The notes beneath the pieces are model-generated. The model saw only the letters and a list, made by a program, of their open reading frames with translations. It ran no database searches and was not told where the DNA came from. A stretch of 64,000 nucleotides of DNA from M3007 sp964646615. GTDB lineage: Bacteria > Bacteroidota > Bacteroidia > Chitinophagales > Saprospiraceae. A program made the translations under genes and the position numbers. This document shows positions 35,380-44,914 of this stretch, one piece after another. Numbering within the stretch: position 1 is the stretch's first letter; each line of letters opens with the position of its first letter. The stretch lies in the NCBI GenBank assembly GCA_964646615.1, contig CAZYEV010000054.1, positions 18,001 through 82,000 of the forward strand. The letters run 5' to 3'.

Positions 35380-37899
35380 TTACGGATTTTTATGGAAAAA
35401 ACATCCCTGCCATACCTGACGACTCGACGCCACACGGAGACAATACATCCCGTCGGCGAGGCCGCTCAACGCTATTTCCCCAAAGGCATCTGTCCTGGTA
35501 GTTTGCCGAACGACCTCTCCCATGGCATTTACGATAAACACCTGAAGGGCCTCTTCGTTCACTTCAGCCGTCGCCGGCCATTGAAAATAGACGCGGTCTG
35601 AGGCCGGGTTGGGCCATAACGTCAGTGCGTGTATTGCGCCTGCCGTGCTGTTGACCACCTGAATGGGCGACAGATGCTCCTCGCCGCTGCGGTCTATTTG
35701 GCGGAGGCGATAGTAGAGGCGCTCGCTATGCGGCAGGTCGGCATCTAAATAATAATAGGTGTGTGGCTCCGAGGCATGGCCTCGCCCGTCCACCCATCCG
35801 ATAGGGGCGAATGCAGTGGCTTCATCCGTGCTCCGCTCGATGCGGAAGCCCGCGTTGTTGCGCTCCGTAGCCGTCGTCCAACGCAGCTGCACGCCTGCAG
35901 GCATGCGCTGGGCGGTGAAGGCCGTGAGTTCTACGGGCAGCGGGGCCGTAATTGTGAAGTTGTTGTCGGAGACGTCATAGAAAATGTTGCCTATGCCGCG
36001 TATCAGGATGCGCGCTTGAGTGGTAGGTGGTGCGCTCAGCACGACGTTTTGCGAGCCGTCATTAGGCGTGCTGGCCACCAGCGTGGTGAAGGTATTGCCA
36101 CCATCGGTGGAGATGAGAATCTCGACATTGGCGCAGCTGATGGGCGATGCTGTGGTGTTGGCTACGTTCCACGTGATGGTTTGCATCGAGTTGCTGGGGT
36201 AGCTTTCGGCGCCATTGGGCGAGGTTACCTGGAATGGGCCGGCGCCGCTGATAGTGCTCACGGTCATGTTACGCTCTGAGGTGCAGCCGCCCAAGGGGTT
36301 ATTGTCGCGTACGGTCAGGCGGAAACTCATCGAACGAGCCACGGAGGGTAACACCTCCCATGTGGGCGTCGTATTGGCCAACACGGCAGGGAAGTTGGGC
36401 AGGTATCGGTTGCCGTCGCCCACAGGCTGCAGGGAACGAAAAACCGGCCCGGACGTATTGGTGGACTGTGGCGGCATGGGCTGCGGCGGAGCGGCGTAAG
36501 CGTTCATCTGTTCCCAGCAATAGGTCAGTGGGTCGTTATTGGGGTCAGTGGCCGAGCCACTCAGCACCAACGGCGTAGAGCGCGGCACGGAATAGTTGAG
36601 CAGCGCCGCCACAACCGGAGCCGAGTTGCCCGTAGCCACCAGTGTTGCGCAGGCGTTGCCGCCGCCATTGCTGGTAACGAAACCACCGATTTGCTGCAGG
36701 CTGCGCGCATGGAAGTAATCGTCGCTGTTGTTCTGAACATCTGGTGCACAAATACCCGCATAGCCCATAATGGTGGAAGCACTGCCCGGCTCCATCGCCG
36801 ATGCGTTGGAGCGGTTGCAGTTGTTGTATTGAGTGTGCTGGGCGCCGTACTGGTGGCCTATTTCATGGGCCACATAGTCAATGTCGAAGGGGTCGCCCAC
36901 CGGGTTGGGCAAGCCCGTAACGCCTTTGGCCTTATTGGCAGCATCGCAGGGGCTATTGAGCATCGCCACACCACCGCCGCCGGTGCTAAAGACGTGGCCA
37001 ATGTCGTAATTCGCTGTACCGATGATGCTATCACAGGTGATCTGATTTTGGTTGAGCATGGTGCTACCGTTATTGTTGGTGTAGGGGTCGTTGGCTGGGT
37101 CTGTGAAAATGATAGCCGTGTCGTTGGGGATAATGACCATGCGCAGACCGCAATCGCGCTCAAAGACGCCGTTGACGCGGGTCATGGTGGTTACCATGGC
37201 GGCTAAGGCGGGTGCTTTGTTCGAGCCGTAAGCGCCGTGGTAATTGGCGTATTCGCCCGTACAGGCCAAGGCTAAGCGATACTCACGGCGGTTGCCGCAA
37301 TCGCCAGCGCGCGGCTGAATGCCGGCGGGTAATTCGATGGCCACGGCTTCGTCGGCTACGTGGCATTCCCAGCGGAAGCCGTCTTTCTTGACAAAATCCT
37401 TCCGGAAATAGCACAGGTAGTCGCGCGTGTTGCCGCGCGCGAAAGGGTCAATAAAGACGGTGCTACCGCCAGGATTAAAAATCATGGCATGGAAACCTGC
37501 CGGTGTTACATCAAAGCGGGCCGTAAGCCCTTTGCGTGACACGCTTTTGCCTGCAAAGGAGCGAATATCGGGAAAAGCAGCCCCCAAATCCGGGTGCATG
37601 ACTGGCGCTTCCCACACTTCAAAGCGCACCAGCTCACCATTGGCTAACGGCATATTGAGCAAAAGCCCCGGCGCGCCATCCACGTAGTCTTGCTCGGAGG
37701 GTGCAGCTTTCAGGTAAGTGTGCATTTGCTCAAAGTCGAGCCGATACAGCCGATAGATTTTGGGCACAATCAGGCGGTTTGCCGGCTCGAACGTGATTTG
37801 CTCCTCCCGAATGGGCAACCAGGCGGGTTGAGCGAACAGCGACAGACTCGCGCTTAGCGCAATAGCCGTCATCCATAGACAGGAAGGCCAGTATTTCAT
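35380..37899 (-). CDS. Secreted reprolysin-like metallopeptidase (M12B type) with T9SS type A sorting domain
   Basis: 839 aa from ATG 37899. The upstream ATG at 37947 precedes the -7 element and is rejected. Signal peptide 1-24. A proregion-like segment (about 25-180) is followed by the metalloprotease domain, with zinc motif HEIGHQYGAQH (HExxHxxGxxH) and Met-turn region STIMGYAGIC. Downstream come PKD/Ig-like beta domains and a Ser/Thr-rich region (ITSPNGAESYPSNSMQTITW). A fibronectin-like region (ELTAFTAQRMPAGVQLRWTT) and a type A sorting domain (TLWPNPASDRVYFQW to the end) complete it. It should act outside the cell on protein substrates. Second secreted zinc protease in the window after the M36 enzyme. 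Confidence 0.92.
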   Translation of the reverse strand: MKYWPSCLWMTAIALSASLSLFAQPAWLPIREEQITFEPANRLIVPKIYRLYRLDFEQMHTYLKAAPSEQDYVDGAPGLLLNMPLANGELVRFEVWEAPVMHPDLGAAFPDIRSFAGKSVSRKGLTARFDVTPAGFHAMIFNPGGSTVFIDPFARGNTRDYLCYFRKDFVKKDGFRWECHVADEAVAIELPAGIQPRAGDCGNRREYRLALACTGEYANYHGAYGSNKAPALAAMVTTMTRVNGVFERDCGLRMVIIPNDTAIIFTDPANDPYTNNNGSTMLNQNQITCDSIIGTANYDIGHVFSTGGGGVAMLNSPCDAANKAKGVTGLPNPVGDPFDIDYVAHEIGHQYGAQHTQYNNCNRSNASAMEPGSASTIMGYAGICAPDVQNNSDDYFHARSLQQIGGFVTSNGGGNACATLVATGNSAPVVAALLNYSVPRSTPLVLSGSATDPNNDPLTYCWEQMNAYAAPPQPMPPQSTNTSGPVFRSLQPVGDGNRYLPNFPAVLANTTPTWEVLPSVARSMSFRLTVRDNNPLGGCTSERNMTVSTISGAGPFQVTSPNGAESYPSNSMQTITWNVANTTASPISCANVEILISTDGGNTFTTLVASTPNDGSQNVVLSAPPTTQARILIRGIGNIFYDVSDNNFTITAPLPVELTAFTAQRMPAGVQLRWTTATERNNAGFRIERSTDEATAFAPIGWVDGRGHASEPHTYYYLDADLPHSERLYYRLRQIDRSGEEHLSPIQVVNSTAGAIHALTLWPNPASDRVYFQWPATAEVNEEALQVFIVNAMGEVVRQTTRTDAFGEIALSGLADGMYCLRVASSRQVWQGCFFHKNP

Positions 37900-37933
37900 G
37901 AGCAGGAAGATGCTTTCTATAAAAAGGAGACCA

Positions 37934-37941
37934 CAAAAATA
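37934..37941 (-). promoter_or_regulatory. -7 promoter element (TATTTTTG) of the reprolysin gene
   Basis: Perfect TAnnTTTG match on the minus strand, 34 bases before ATG 37899; it supports that start. No -33 element at the expected distance. Confidence 0.5.
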
Positions 37942-38000
37942 GGCCATCTTTACCGCCTTGCTGGCATCGTTCAGATGCCTCGCATTTTATCTACAGCCAT

Positions 38001-38669
38001 ATGTGCGGACGTTATTCCTTTGTGCCCACGGCGCGGCAACTCGAAACGCAACTTCGAGGTATTGCCTTGCCTGCCAATGTTTCTTTCTCCTACCATATTG
38101 CGCCGACCGAGCGCGCATGGGTCATCGCCTCGGATGCGCCCCATGCCCTCCAGGCCATGCGCTGGGGGTTAGTGCCTGCCTGGGCCGAGGCTTTTCGTCC
38201 GTCAGGGCGTACCATTAACGCCCGCGCCGAGACCGTCTGGGAAAAGCCCGCTTTTCGCGATGCCGTCCGCCGGCGACGTTGCTTAGTGCCCGCTGACAGC
38301 TTTTACGAATGGCGACTCCAGCCCGGCGGGCGGCGCCTCCCTTACCGCATCCTGCCCGCCGATGGCTCGCTGCTGTTTATGGCCGGCATTTGGGAAGAAT
38401 GGCGCGGGCAGGAAGGCGCATATCGCTCCTTTGCCATCCTCACCGTGCCGGCCAGTGCCGACCTGTGCGACCTGCACGACCGCATGCCCGCACTCCTGCT
38501 CAGCGAGGCAGAATGTCAGGCGTGGCTTTCCCACCATCTGCCGCCTCAAGACCTGCAGCGCATGCTGAAGACAGCGCCTGCGGGCTGGCTTACTTATTAC
38601 CGCGTCTCCGAACGCCTCAACAAGCCCGGCTTCGACGACGCGAGCCTGCACGAACCCGCGCCCGATTAG
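38001..38669 (+). CDS. SOS response-associated peptidase family protein (SRAP, YedK/HMCES-like)
   Basis: 222 aa. After removal of Met1, Cys2 of the MCGRYS start forms a covalent cross-link to abasic sites in single-stranded DNA in characterised homologues (YedK, HMCES), protecting them during replication. Conserved residues are visible: N73 in TINARAE, E103 in SFYEW, H159 in LHDRMP. Length matches the family. It diverges from the reprolysin gene. Its 3' end overlaps the convergent 103-aa gene by four bases. No LexA-type operator was recognised upstream, so SOS control is not shown. Confidence 0.95.
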   Translation: MCGRYSFVPTARQLETQLRGIALPANVSFSYHIAPTERAWVIASDAPHALQAMRWGLVPAWAEAFRPSGRTINARAETVWEKPAFRDAVRRRRCLVPADSFYEWRLQPGGRRLPYRILPADGSLLFMAGIWEEWRGQEGAYRSFAILTVPASADLCDLHDRMPALLLSEAECQAWLSHHLPPQDLQRMLKTAPAGWLTYYRVSERLNKPGFDDASLHEPAPD

Positions 38670-38977
38670 CAGGCGACGGCGTGGCAATACACATTCCAGG
38701 CGATTACGTCGTTGGCCGGCGCCTTTTCGCGCAGGTAGCGCACCAGTATGGCCAGCGTGCTGGCATTCGGGTTCACACGTGCCGAAGGTTCGCCCAGTGC
38801 AGCCCTGGCGTAGTTCGAGAGCGTTTTGTAACTCAATACCTGGCCTGTAGCCTCTTCAATGAGCCAGCTCAGGGCCTGAGCCCTGCCGTAGGTTAATGGA
38901 GAAAGAGGCTCGCCGAATGCTTTCAGATGGACTTCGCTCAGGAGCTGCCGGAAAGAAGAAAACTCATTTGTTTTCAT
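38666..38977 (-). CDS. Small protein of unknown function (103 aa), possibly HTH-like
   Basis: 103 aa from ATG 38977. I do not recognise the family. It is helical and soluble, with SYKTLSNYARAAL followed by RVNPNASTLAILVRYL, a spacing compatible with a small helix-turn-helix or N-terminal oligomerisation domain. The C-terminus ends in two Cys (WNVYCHAVAC). An in-frame start further upstream adds residues without character. The four-base convergent overlap with the SRAP gene and normal codon use favour a real gene. A DNA-binding role is a guess. Confidence 0.55.
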   Translation of the reverse strand: MKTNEFSSFRQLLSEVHLKAFGEPLSPLTYGRAQALSWLIEEATGQVLSYKTLSNYARAALGEPSARVNPNASTLAILVRYLREKAPANDVIAWNVYCHAVAC

Positions 38978-39146
38978 TGCCTTTACACCGAGATTTTGGA
39001 TGGATAATGACCGGAAATGTTGTGTGTGAGAAGAAATGTCGCAGGCCCTGCCTCGTGTCAACCGCTATGAGCCTCCCTGCCGCCCGAAGGCGCGGCTAAA
39101 TGCCCTTCGTTATCATAGAAGCGCGCGCAAACAGCTGAAGAATGTC

Positions 39147-39653
39147 TCAGTGCTCTTCCTCCTGAATGCGCTCCAGCAGGCGAAACGTATAGCGGTACGG
39201 GTTCTTTTCGTCGGGCTCATGCGCTTCGCGCCACACCTCGCGCCATTCAGCCGGGTTGATTTCAGGGAAAAAGACATCTCCTTGCGGCTCAACATCTACC
39301 TCTGTCAGGTACAGGCGGTCCCACAAGTCCATGCTTTCGCGGTAGATGTCGCCGCCGCCAATGATGAAGGCTTCCGTTTCGCCCGTATCAAAGGCTATGC
39401 CCAGCGCCTCCTCGATGGAATGCGCCACCAGCACACCATCGGCCGTAAAAAACGGGTCGCGCGTGATGACAATGTTGGTGCGCCTGGGCAGTGGGCGGCC
39501 AATGCTCCGGAAACTATTGCGCCCCATGAGTACGCAATGCCCCAGCGTCGTGCGCTTGAAGTACGCCAAATCGGCAGGCAGATACCAGGGAATTTCGTTG
39601 TTACGACCAATGACGCCATTGCGGGCAACGGCAGCGATAGCGGAGACCAACAT
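39147..39653 (-). CDS. folA: Dihydrofolate reductase
   Basis: NADPH-dependent reduction of dihydrofolate to tetrahydrofolate in the cytoplasm. 168 aa from ATG 39653, which gives the canonical MLVSAIAAVARNGVIG start; the longer frame begins inside the preceding terminator. Key residues are NNEIPWYLPADL with acidic D28 (equivalent to E. coli D27), LMGRNSFRSIGRPLP and FIIGGGDIY. Length is normal. thyA, its frequent partner, is not adjacent. It lies 89 bp downstream of a giant adhesin gene on the same strand but is separated from it by a strong terminator, so it should have its own promoter; none matching the consensus perfectly was found. Confidence 0.96.
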   Translation of the reverse strand: MLVSAIAAVARNGVIGRNNEIPWYLPADLAYFKRTTLGHCVLMGRNSFRSIGRPLPRRTNIVITRDPFFTADGVLVAHSIEEALGIAFDTGETEAFIIGGGDIYRESMDLWDRLYLTEVDVEPQGDVFFPEINPAEWREVWREAHEPDEKNPYRYTFRLLERIQEEEH

Positions 39654-39673
39654 AAAAGCGACATTTTGGGCGT

Positions 39674-39715
39674 AAAAAAACGCCGCTTTCCTCACAACAA
39701 CGGAGGAAAGCGGCG
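39674..39715 (-). terminator. Strong intrinsic terminator of the 1576-aa adhesin gene
   Basis: A perfect 13-bp stem (39681-39693 with 39703-39715) has a 9-nt loop and is followed by seven U residues in minus-strand RNA. Confidence 0.92.
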
Positions 39716-39742
39716 CACAGGGGCGAAACTGCCGCAAATGCC

Positions 39743-42700
39743 TCAATATCGTTTACTTACGACAATCTTGCGCGCCAGCGTCTGGTCGTGCACGCGCAGC
39801 AAAAGGGTGTAGAGGCCATCGGACAGGTCGGAAAGGTCAAGAGAGAACCGATGTGGTGCCTCAACAGCCTGCTGGAACACCAATCGGCCCGTCAGGTCGA
39901 AGACCGTCAGGTACACATCGGTATTCAGCGGTTCAGGGAACAGCACGGTCAGCATGCCTGAGGTTGGGTTGGGCATGATGAGCAAACCGTTGGCCCATTC
40001 GGGCTGCGCCTTAGTGCTGGAGAGGCTGTCCACTACGAAAGGCCCCGCCGTGGTGGTGCACCCCAGTTCATCGGTAACGATAACGGTGTAAGCGCCGCTG
40101 TTCACGCTGTCTAAGTTCTGGGTAGTGGCCGGGAAGGGCTGGCCATTGCGGAACCACTCGAAAGTGTAGGGCGAGAGGCTGCCGCTGACGTTGATGCGCA
40201 CGCCACCCAGGCCCAGACCGCCTTTGTCGGGCAAGATAGTGTCCAGCGTTACAACTAACGGCGTCAGCACGGTAACCTCGAAGGTGCAGCTGCCCACGTT
40301 GCCGCCGGCGTCGGTGTAGCTGTAAGTTACGGGCGTGGTGCCAACGGGGAACGTGGCGCCGCTGGGCAAGCCCTCTACCAGGTCAAACGAGCCGCCGATG
40401 CCCAGACAGTTATCCACGGCTACGGGCGCCGGGTACTGCACAACGTTGTCGCCGAAGCAACGAACGATGCTGTTGGGGCAGGTGAGTTTGGGCGGCAGCG
40501 TGTCGCGCACCGTAACGGTGATGGTGTCCGTAGTGGTGTTGCCGACCTCATCTGTAGCGGTGATGATGAGCGGCTGCTGGCCTACATGCGCACAGTTGAA
40601 GGCTTTTGGCTCAAAGACCACTTCCTTAACTAAGCAGTTGTCGGAGATAGACAGGCCAGGCAGGTTTTGCAGGTTGAGCGTAACGCTGCCCGATGGGCCG
40701 AGGAAGACCTCCACATTATCGGCCTCGATGGAAGGCGGTTCATTGTCGGTTACGACGATGGTCGCCTGCGTGGTGATGGTGCAACCGTTGGCGTCTGTGG
40801 CCGTTACCGTGTACGTGCCGGGGGCCAGTCCGGCAATGGTTGGGCCGGTCTGGTTGTTGCTCCATTTGTAAGCGATATTGCCGGTGCCGCCGTCAGCGCT
40901 TACGGTAGCGCTGCCTTCGGGCCGTCCAAGGCACTCCGTATTGGTAACCGAGACCAGCTCGATGGTCAGAGCAGGCGGCTCGGTGATGGTTACTTCGGCC
41001 ACAGCGTCGCAGCCTTTGCTGTCCACAACGGTAACCGTGTAGGTGCCAGCAGCGAGGCCAGGTTCATTTGGCCCGTTACCGCCCGAGCTCCACTGATAGG
41101 TGAAAGGCGGCGCTCCGCCCGTGATGACCACCGAAGCACTGCCGGTAGCGCCGCCATTGCACAGCACGGGATTAGCCAGTGCGTTGGTCGTGATGGCACA
41201 TGCCGGTGGTTGTACCTCCACGGTTTGCACGTCCGTGCAGCCATTGGCATCTGCCACGGTTACAGTGTATAGCCCAGCAGCAAGCCCTGTGATGGTCTGG
41301 GTGGAGTCGCCGTTGCTCCAGGCATAGGTGTAGGGCGGCGTCCCACCCGTTGGGTTAGCTGTGGCCGTTCCATCAGAAGTATTGACGCCGCTGGTACCAG
41401 TGGTGCTGGCATTAACGACCACGGCTGTAGGTTCTGTAATGGTAAACGAGAGCACCTCAGGGCAGTTGGCGCCGTCCACGACTTCTACGGTGTAGGAACC
41501 CGGAGCGAGGTTGGTTACAGAGGGTGTAGTTTCGCCATTGCTCCAGGTGTACGTGAAGGGGCTGACGCCCTGCACGATAACCACCTCTGCCGAGCCGTCG
41601 TTGGCGCCTTTACACGTTGCGTTCTGGGCATTGATGGACACATCAATGGTGCAATTGTAGGCGCTTACGCTGGCCACCCCAACGGCAGTGCAGCCATTGG
41701 CGTCGGTGATGGTTACGGTGTAGGTGCCGGGGAGCAGGTTTTCGATGACCGCGGTAGAGTCGCCGGTACTCCAGGTGTAGGAGTATGCAGGCGTACCGCC
41801 AGCGGGCGTGGCCGAGGCGGTGCCATCGGCAGCGCCGTTAGCCGTTTGTGGCGTGCTGCTGGTGGTTACTGTCAGCAGTGGCGGCTGCGCTACCGTTACG
41901 CTGGCTGTAGAGGAGCACCCTTCGCCGTCGGTAACGGTTACGGTATAGGTGCCAGCAGCGAGGCCTGAAATAGCCGGTGTGTTGGCATTATTTGACCACA
42001 GGAACGTATAGGCACCATCACCACCCGTAGGCGAGGCCGATGTAGCGCCGTTTTGCTGACCAAAACAGGTTACCGGCGTTACGTTTTCTACGCTGACAGA
42101 GACCGGCTGGCGCTGAATGACGGTAACGGTAGCACTGGCCGTACAGCTGTTGCTTTCATTGGTGATGACCAAGGTGTAAGTGCCCGGAGTATTCACTTCA
42201 AAGGTCGGTACGTTGCCCGTATTAAATTCGATGCCGTCGGGCCGCCGCCACAGGTGTGTGCGCCCCGAAGTGGGTATGTTGCTGGAGCCAATGAGGTTGA
42301 TGCTGGCGTTTTTGCAGTTGAGGTTGCCCGATGCGGTTACACCGGCCTGAGGCGGCACGGTGTCAATGGTTACGACGGCTGAAGCAGTGCTGGTGCAGCC
42401 GTTGGGCGTGGTTACGGTAAGGAAATAGCTGCCCGGTGTATTCACTATCGGGTTGGGCAAATTCGACGTGAAGCCTCCCGGCCCGCTCCAGGCAAACGAT
42501 GGGTTGCTGGCCGGCGAGGAGCCATTGAGCGTAACCTGCTCGATGACGCAGTTCAGCCCGCCGCCTGTGGCTGAAGCACCCGGCCGAAGCGTATCGGCCT
42601 GCACTACTGCAATAGCGGAATTGGTGCAGCCGGTGTTAGCATCGCGCACGATGACCGTGTAAGCGCCCGGAGTGTTGACCGTTGGGCTCTGCTGGGTGGA

Positions 42701-44473
42701 GGAAAAGCCTCCCGGCCCACTCCATTCAAAGGTAGGCCCATTGGCGTTCGTGTTTACGGAGAGCGTGGTTGAGGTGATGCTGCAAGAAATCGTGCCGCCC
42801 GTTGCACTGGCCGTTGGCGGCAGCGTGGAGGCCGTAACGATGACGTCGTCCGTTTGCGTGCAGCCATTGATTTCGTTGGTTACGCGCAAACGATAACGAC
42901 CTGGAGCATTCACCAACGGCTTAAGCGTGGTGCTTCCTGAAACGATATTCCCGCCCTCCAGAGCAATCCACAGGTAGGAGAACTGTGGCCCGACGGGGCC
43001 AACGCCTTGCAGCTGAACCACCGGTTCTTCGCATGTCAGGACGCGGTCAGGGCCACCATTAGCATTGGGTATGGCCAAATTGACTGGTACCGTTACTACC
43101 GCCGTATCGGAGCAAATGATGCCGCCGCTAACGTTGTTGACGATGAAATAAAACGGCCCTGCGGTCTCCACATTCACTGTTTTCGAGGTGCTGATAGTGT
43201 TGCCCAGGTTATCTAACCACTTGTAAAAGACCGAATTTCCACTGGTGGTCAGGCTATCGGCGCGCAGCGTTACAATGGGTCGGCGGCAGTTGATGGTGTC
43301 GGGCTTTTGAATGCCGGCGCGAGCGCGCACTTTGAGAATGGAGAAGATGACCACGCTGTCGCAGCCGTCTTCTGCCGTCATGAACTCCTGATAGCTGCCA
43401 GAGTCGCAGTACGGGAAGCCATTCACTTCGAGGCATTCGTCGTTGCACAGGCGCGTCAGCGGCAGCACGCGCTGTTTGCGCGGTTTTACGATGATGCGCT
43501 GCCGCACAGTGCTGTCGCAGCCTAAATAGGAGGTGTAAGGTGGCGATGAAGTGAGTGTGTAGGTTCCAGGGGAAGAGATGGCCGTAAACGGTTCCTCGTC
43601 CCAGAAAAAGGGCAATTCTTCAAAGCAGATTTCCCGGTCGGGTAGCTGGGTGATGGGTAGAGGTTGGTTGTTGACGAAAATGCACGTGCTTTTAGGCGGG
43701 TCGCAAGCGCTGTTGGCGGTTACACAAATGGCACCGCCTTGTGCGCCAAATTCGACCTGAATGGTAGAGGGAACGTTTGTGTTGGCCGGAACCGTCAGCG
43801 TATTGAAATTAGTACCGTTGATTTTGCTGTTTGGCGGCGTCGTCCAGGTGTAGGAAATGGCGCCGGATACTGGCGGAAGGGTGTAAGTGGTAGTTGCGTT
43901 GGGACATACCTGAGTCAGACCTTGAATACTGTCAATAGGCCCTAAAGGCACTTTGGTAGAGCCGAGTGCCAGACGAATTTCAAAACGACAGTTGGCGTCG
44001 TTGATGCCATCCACCACTAAGTAATAGACCTGGCCGATGGCCAGCCCGGTGGCGACCACCAACGGATTGAGCGGGTCCACGGGTCCACAGGTAAGCGCCA
44101 CGTTAGGGATGTCGCACCCGGAGGTGATGGCGGCCTCGATACCTGACCCCGATATGCAGCCGAGGTTCCGGATCCAGAAGGCAACGGTTTCGGAGCCGGC
44201 AATAAAGCCATACCAGCGCGGCCGCTCCAGCACCATGGGAGGGTTGCCCTGAAAACAAACCGTAAACGCGGGCGGCTGCTGCGTTGGCGGCACCGGCAGC
44301 GGAATGTTCGCAATGTCGGATATACTATCAAAATTGCACAGTATGCAGGCAAACTGGCAACTGATAGCTCCGCCAGGGAACGGTGTTGGACAAGGAAAAG
44401 GCCCAGAAACAGGCTGCTGGGCCTTGCTCCATGAACTCAGCAGGACAAGGAGGATAAGCGGTAAAAAACGCAT
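39743..44473 (-). CDS. Giant secreted adhesin with Ig-like, SprB and HYR-like domains and T9SS type A sorting domain
   Basis: 1576 aa. The signal peptide (1-19) ends at SKAQ. Residues about 30-170 form the Cys-rich module shared with the 603-aa and 1721-aa adhesins (CILCNFDS, RWYGFIAGS, YYLVVDGINDANC). Next come Ig-like regions, then three or four closely related Ig-like units with FEWSGPGGFSSTQQSP-type centres (about 510-820). About six SprB-like repeats (about 825-1285) with GTYTVTVTDANGC follow, then two HYR-like regions (about 1285-1425) with ADNVEVF and TLPPKLTCPNS. The sorting domain starts near MPNPTSGML. Inferred role: cell-surface adhesion or gliding. Divergent from the 1721-aa adhesin gene. 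Confidence 0.88.
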   Translation of the reverse strand: MRFLPLILLVLLSSWSKAQQPVSGPFPCPTPFPGGAISCQFACILCNFDSISDIANIPLPVPPTQQPPAFTVCFQGNPPMVLERPRWYGFIAGSETVAFWIRNLGCISGSGIEAAITSGCDIPNVALTCGPVDPLNPLVVATGLAIGQVYYLVVDGINDANCRFEIRLALGSTKVPLGPIDSIQGLTQVCPNATTTYTLPPVSGAISYTWTTPPNSKINGTNFNTLTVPANTNVPSTIQVEFGAQGGAICVTANSACDPPKSTCIFVNNQPLPITQLPDREICFEELPFFWDEEPFTAISSPGTYTLTSSPPYTSYLGCDSTVRQRIIVKPRKQRVLPLTRLCNDECLEVNGFPYCDSGSYQEFMTAEDGCDSVVIFSILKVRARAGIQKPDTINCRRPIVTLRADSLTTSGNSVFYKWLDNLGNTISTSKTVNVETAGPFYFIVNNVSGGIICSDTAVVTVPVNLAIPNANGGPDRVLTCEEPVVQLQGVGPVGPQFSYLWIALEGGNIVSGSTTLKPLVNAPGRYRLRVTNEINGCTQTDDVIVTASTLPPTASATGGTISCSITSTTLSVNTNANGPTFEWSGPGGFSSTQQSPTVNTPGAYTVIVRDANTGCTNSAIAVVQADTLRPGASATGGGLNCVIEQVTLNGSSPASNPSFAWSGPGGFTSNLPNPIVNTPGSYFLTVTTPNGCTSTASAVVTIDTVPPQAGVTASGNLNCKNASINLIGSSNIPTSGRTHLWRRPDGIEFNTGNVPTFEVNTPGTYTLVITNESNSCTASATVTVIQRQPVSVSVENVTPVTCFGQQNGATSASPTGGDGAYTFLWSNNANTPAISGLAAGTYTVTVTDGEGCSSTASVTVAQPPLLTVTTSSTPQTANGAADGTASATPAGGTPAYSYTWSTGDSTAVIENLLPGTYTVTITDANGCTAVGVASVSAYNCTIDVSINAQNATCKGANDGSAEVVIVQGVSPFTYTWSNGETTPSVTNLAPGSYTVEVVDGANCPEVLSFTITEPTAVVVNASTTGTSGVNTSDGTATANPTGGTPPYTYAWSNGDSTQTITGLAAGLYTVTVADANGCTDVQTVEVQPPACAITTNALANPVLCNGGATGSASVVITGGAPPFTYQWSSGGNGPNEPGLAAGTYTVTVVDSKGCDAVAEVTITEPPALTIELVSVTNTECLGRPEGSATVSADGGTGNIAYKWSNNQTGPTIAGLAPGTYTVTATDANGCTITTQATIVVTDNEPPSIEADNVEVFLGPSGSVTLNLQNLPGLSISDNCLVKEVVFEPKAFNCAHVGQQPLIITATDEVGNTTTDTITVTVRDTLPPKLTCPNSIVRCFGDNVVQYPAPVAVDNCLGIGGSFDLVEGLPSGATFPVGTTPVTYSYTDAGGNVGSCTFEVTVLTPLVVTLDTILPDKGGLGLGGVRINVSGSLSPYTFEWFRNGQPFPATTQNLDSVNSGAYTVIVTDELGCTTTAGPFVVDSLSSTKAQPEWANGLLIMPNPTSGMLTVLFPEPLNTDVYLTVFDLTGRLVFQQAVEAPHRFSLDLSDLSDGLYTLLLRVHDQTLARKIVVSKRY

Positions 44474-44556
44474 AATTCGGTACGTTTAGAGATGAGAATT
44501 GAAATGCAGGATTAGCAGATACAGCCACCACGGCAAAAGCGGCATACCTAACCGCT

Positions 44557-44564
44557 CAAATTTA
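44557..44564 (-). promoter_or_regulatory. -7 promoter element (TAAATTTG) of the 1576-aa adhesin gene
   Basis: Perfect TAnnTTTG match on the minus strand, 83 bases before the start codon; no clear -33 TTG. Confidence 0.45.
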
Positions 44565-44914
44565 GGGCAAAATCAAACACACCCTCCCCGCCTTTTTGAG
44601 CATTCGCCTTTTCGGCGACAATTTTAACAGGTAATCTGTAAGGCTTAAGGCCTGAGATTGAATACGATACGCATACGCAGGGCATTCCACAAATGGCGCG
44701 CCAAAAGGCTACTCTAAAAATACCTTCCACCTCTAAAAATGCTCTGATAGTGTCACCGCGAGGGGACTTCAAGCAGCGGATAGAGGCTAAGTCGTCTCTG
44801 GATGGCGCCCATCTGTTTTTGAACGAAAGGTTAGAAGTCCAAAATCAGCCCTACTTTTACGCGCTCAATCTATTTAAGGCTAACTTATTGCTCAAACTAC
44901 TCTACACACCTGCT
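44565..44914. other. Intergenic region between two divergent adhesin genes
   Basis: About 350 bp with no supported gene or RNA. The plus-strand frame is open from 44693 into the adhesin gene, but that stretch has no signal-peptide character and precedes the convincing start at 44915. It should contain the plus-strand promoter; only imperfect matches such as TACTTTTA were seen. Confidence 0.45.

Noticed and set aside
44693..44914. 74-codon N-terminal extension of the 1721-aa adhesin
   Set aside because: It would bury a clear signal peptide internally; the start at 44915 gives a normal secretion signal.
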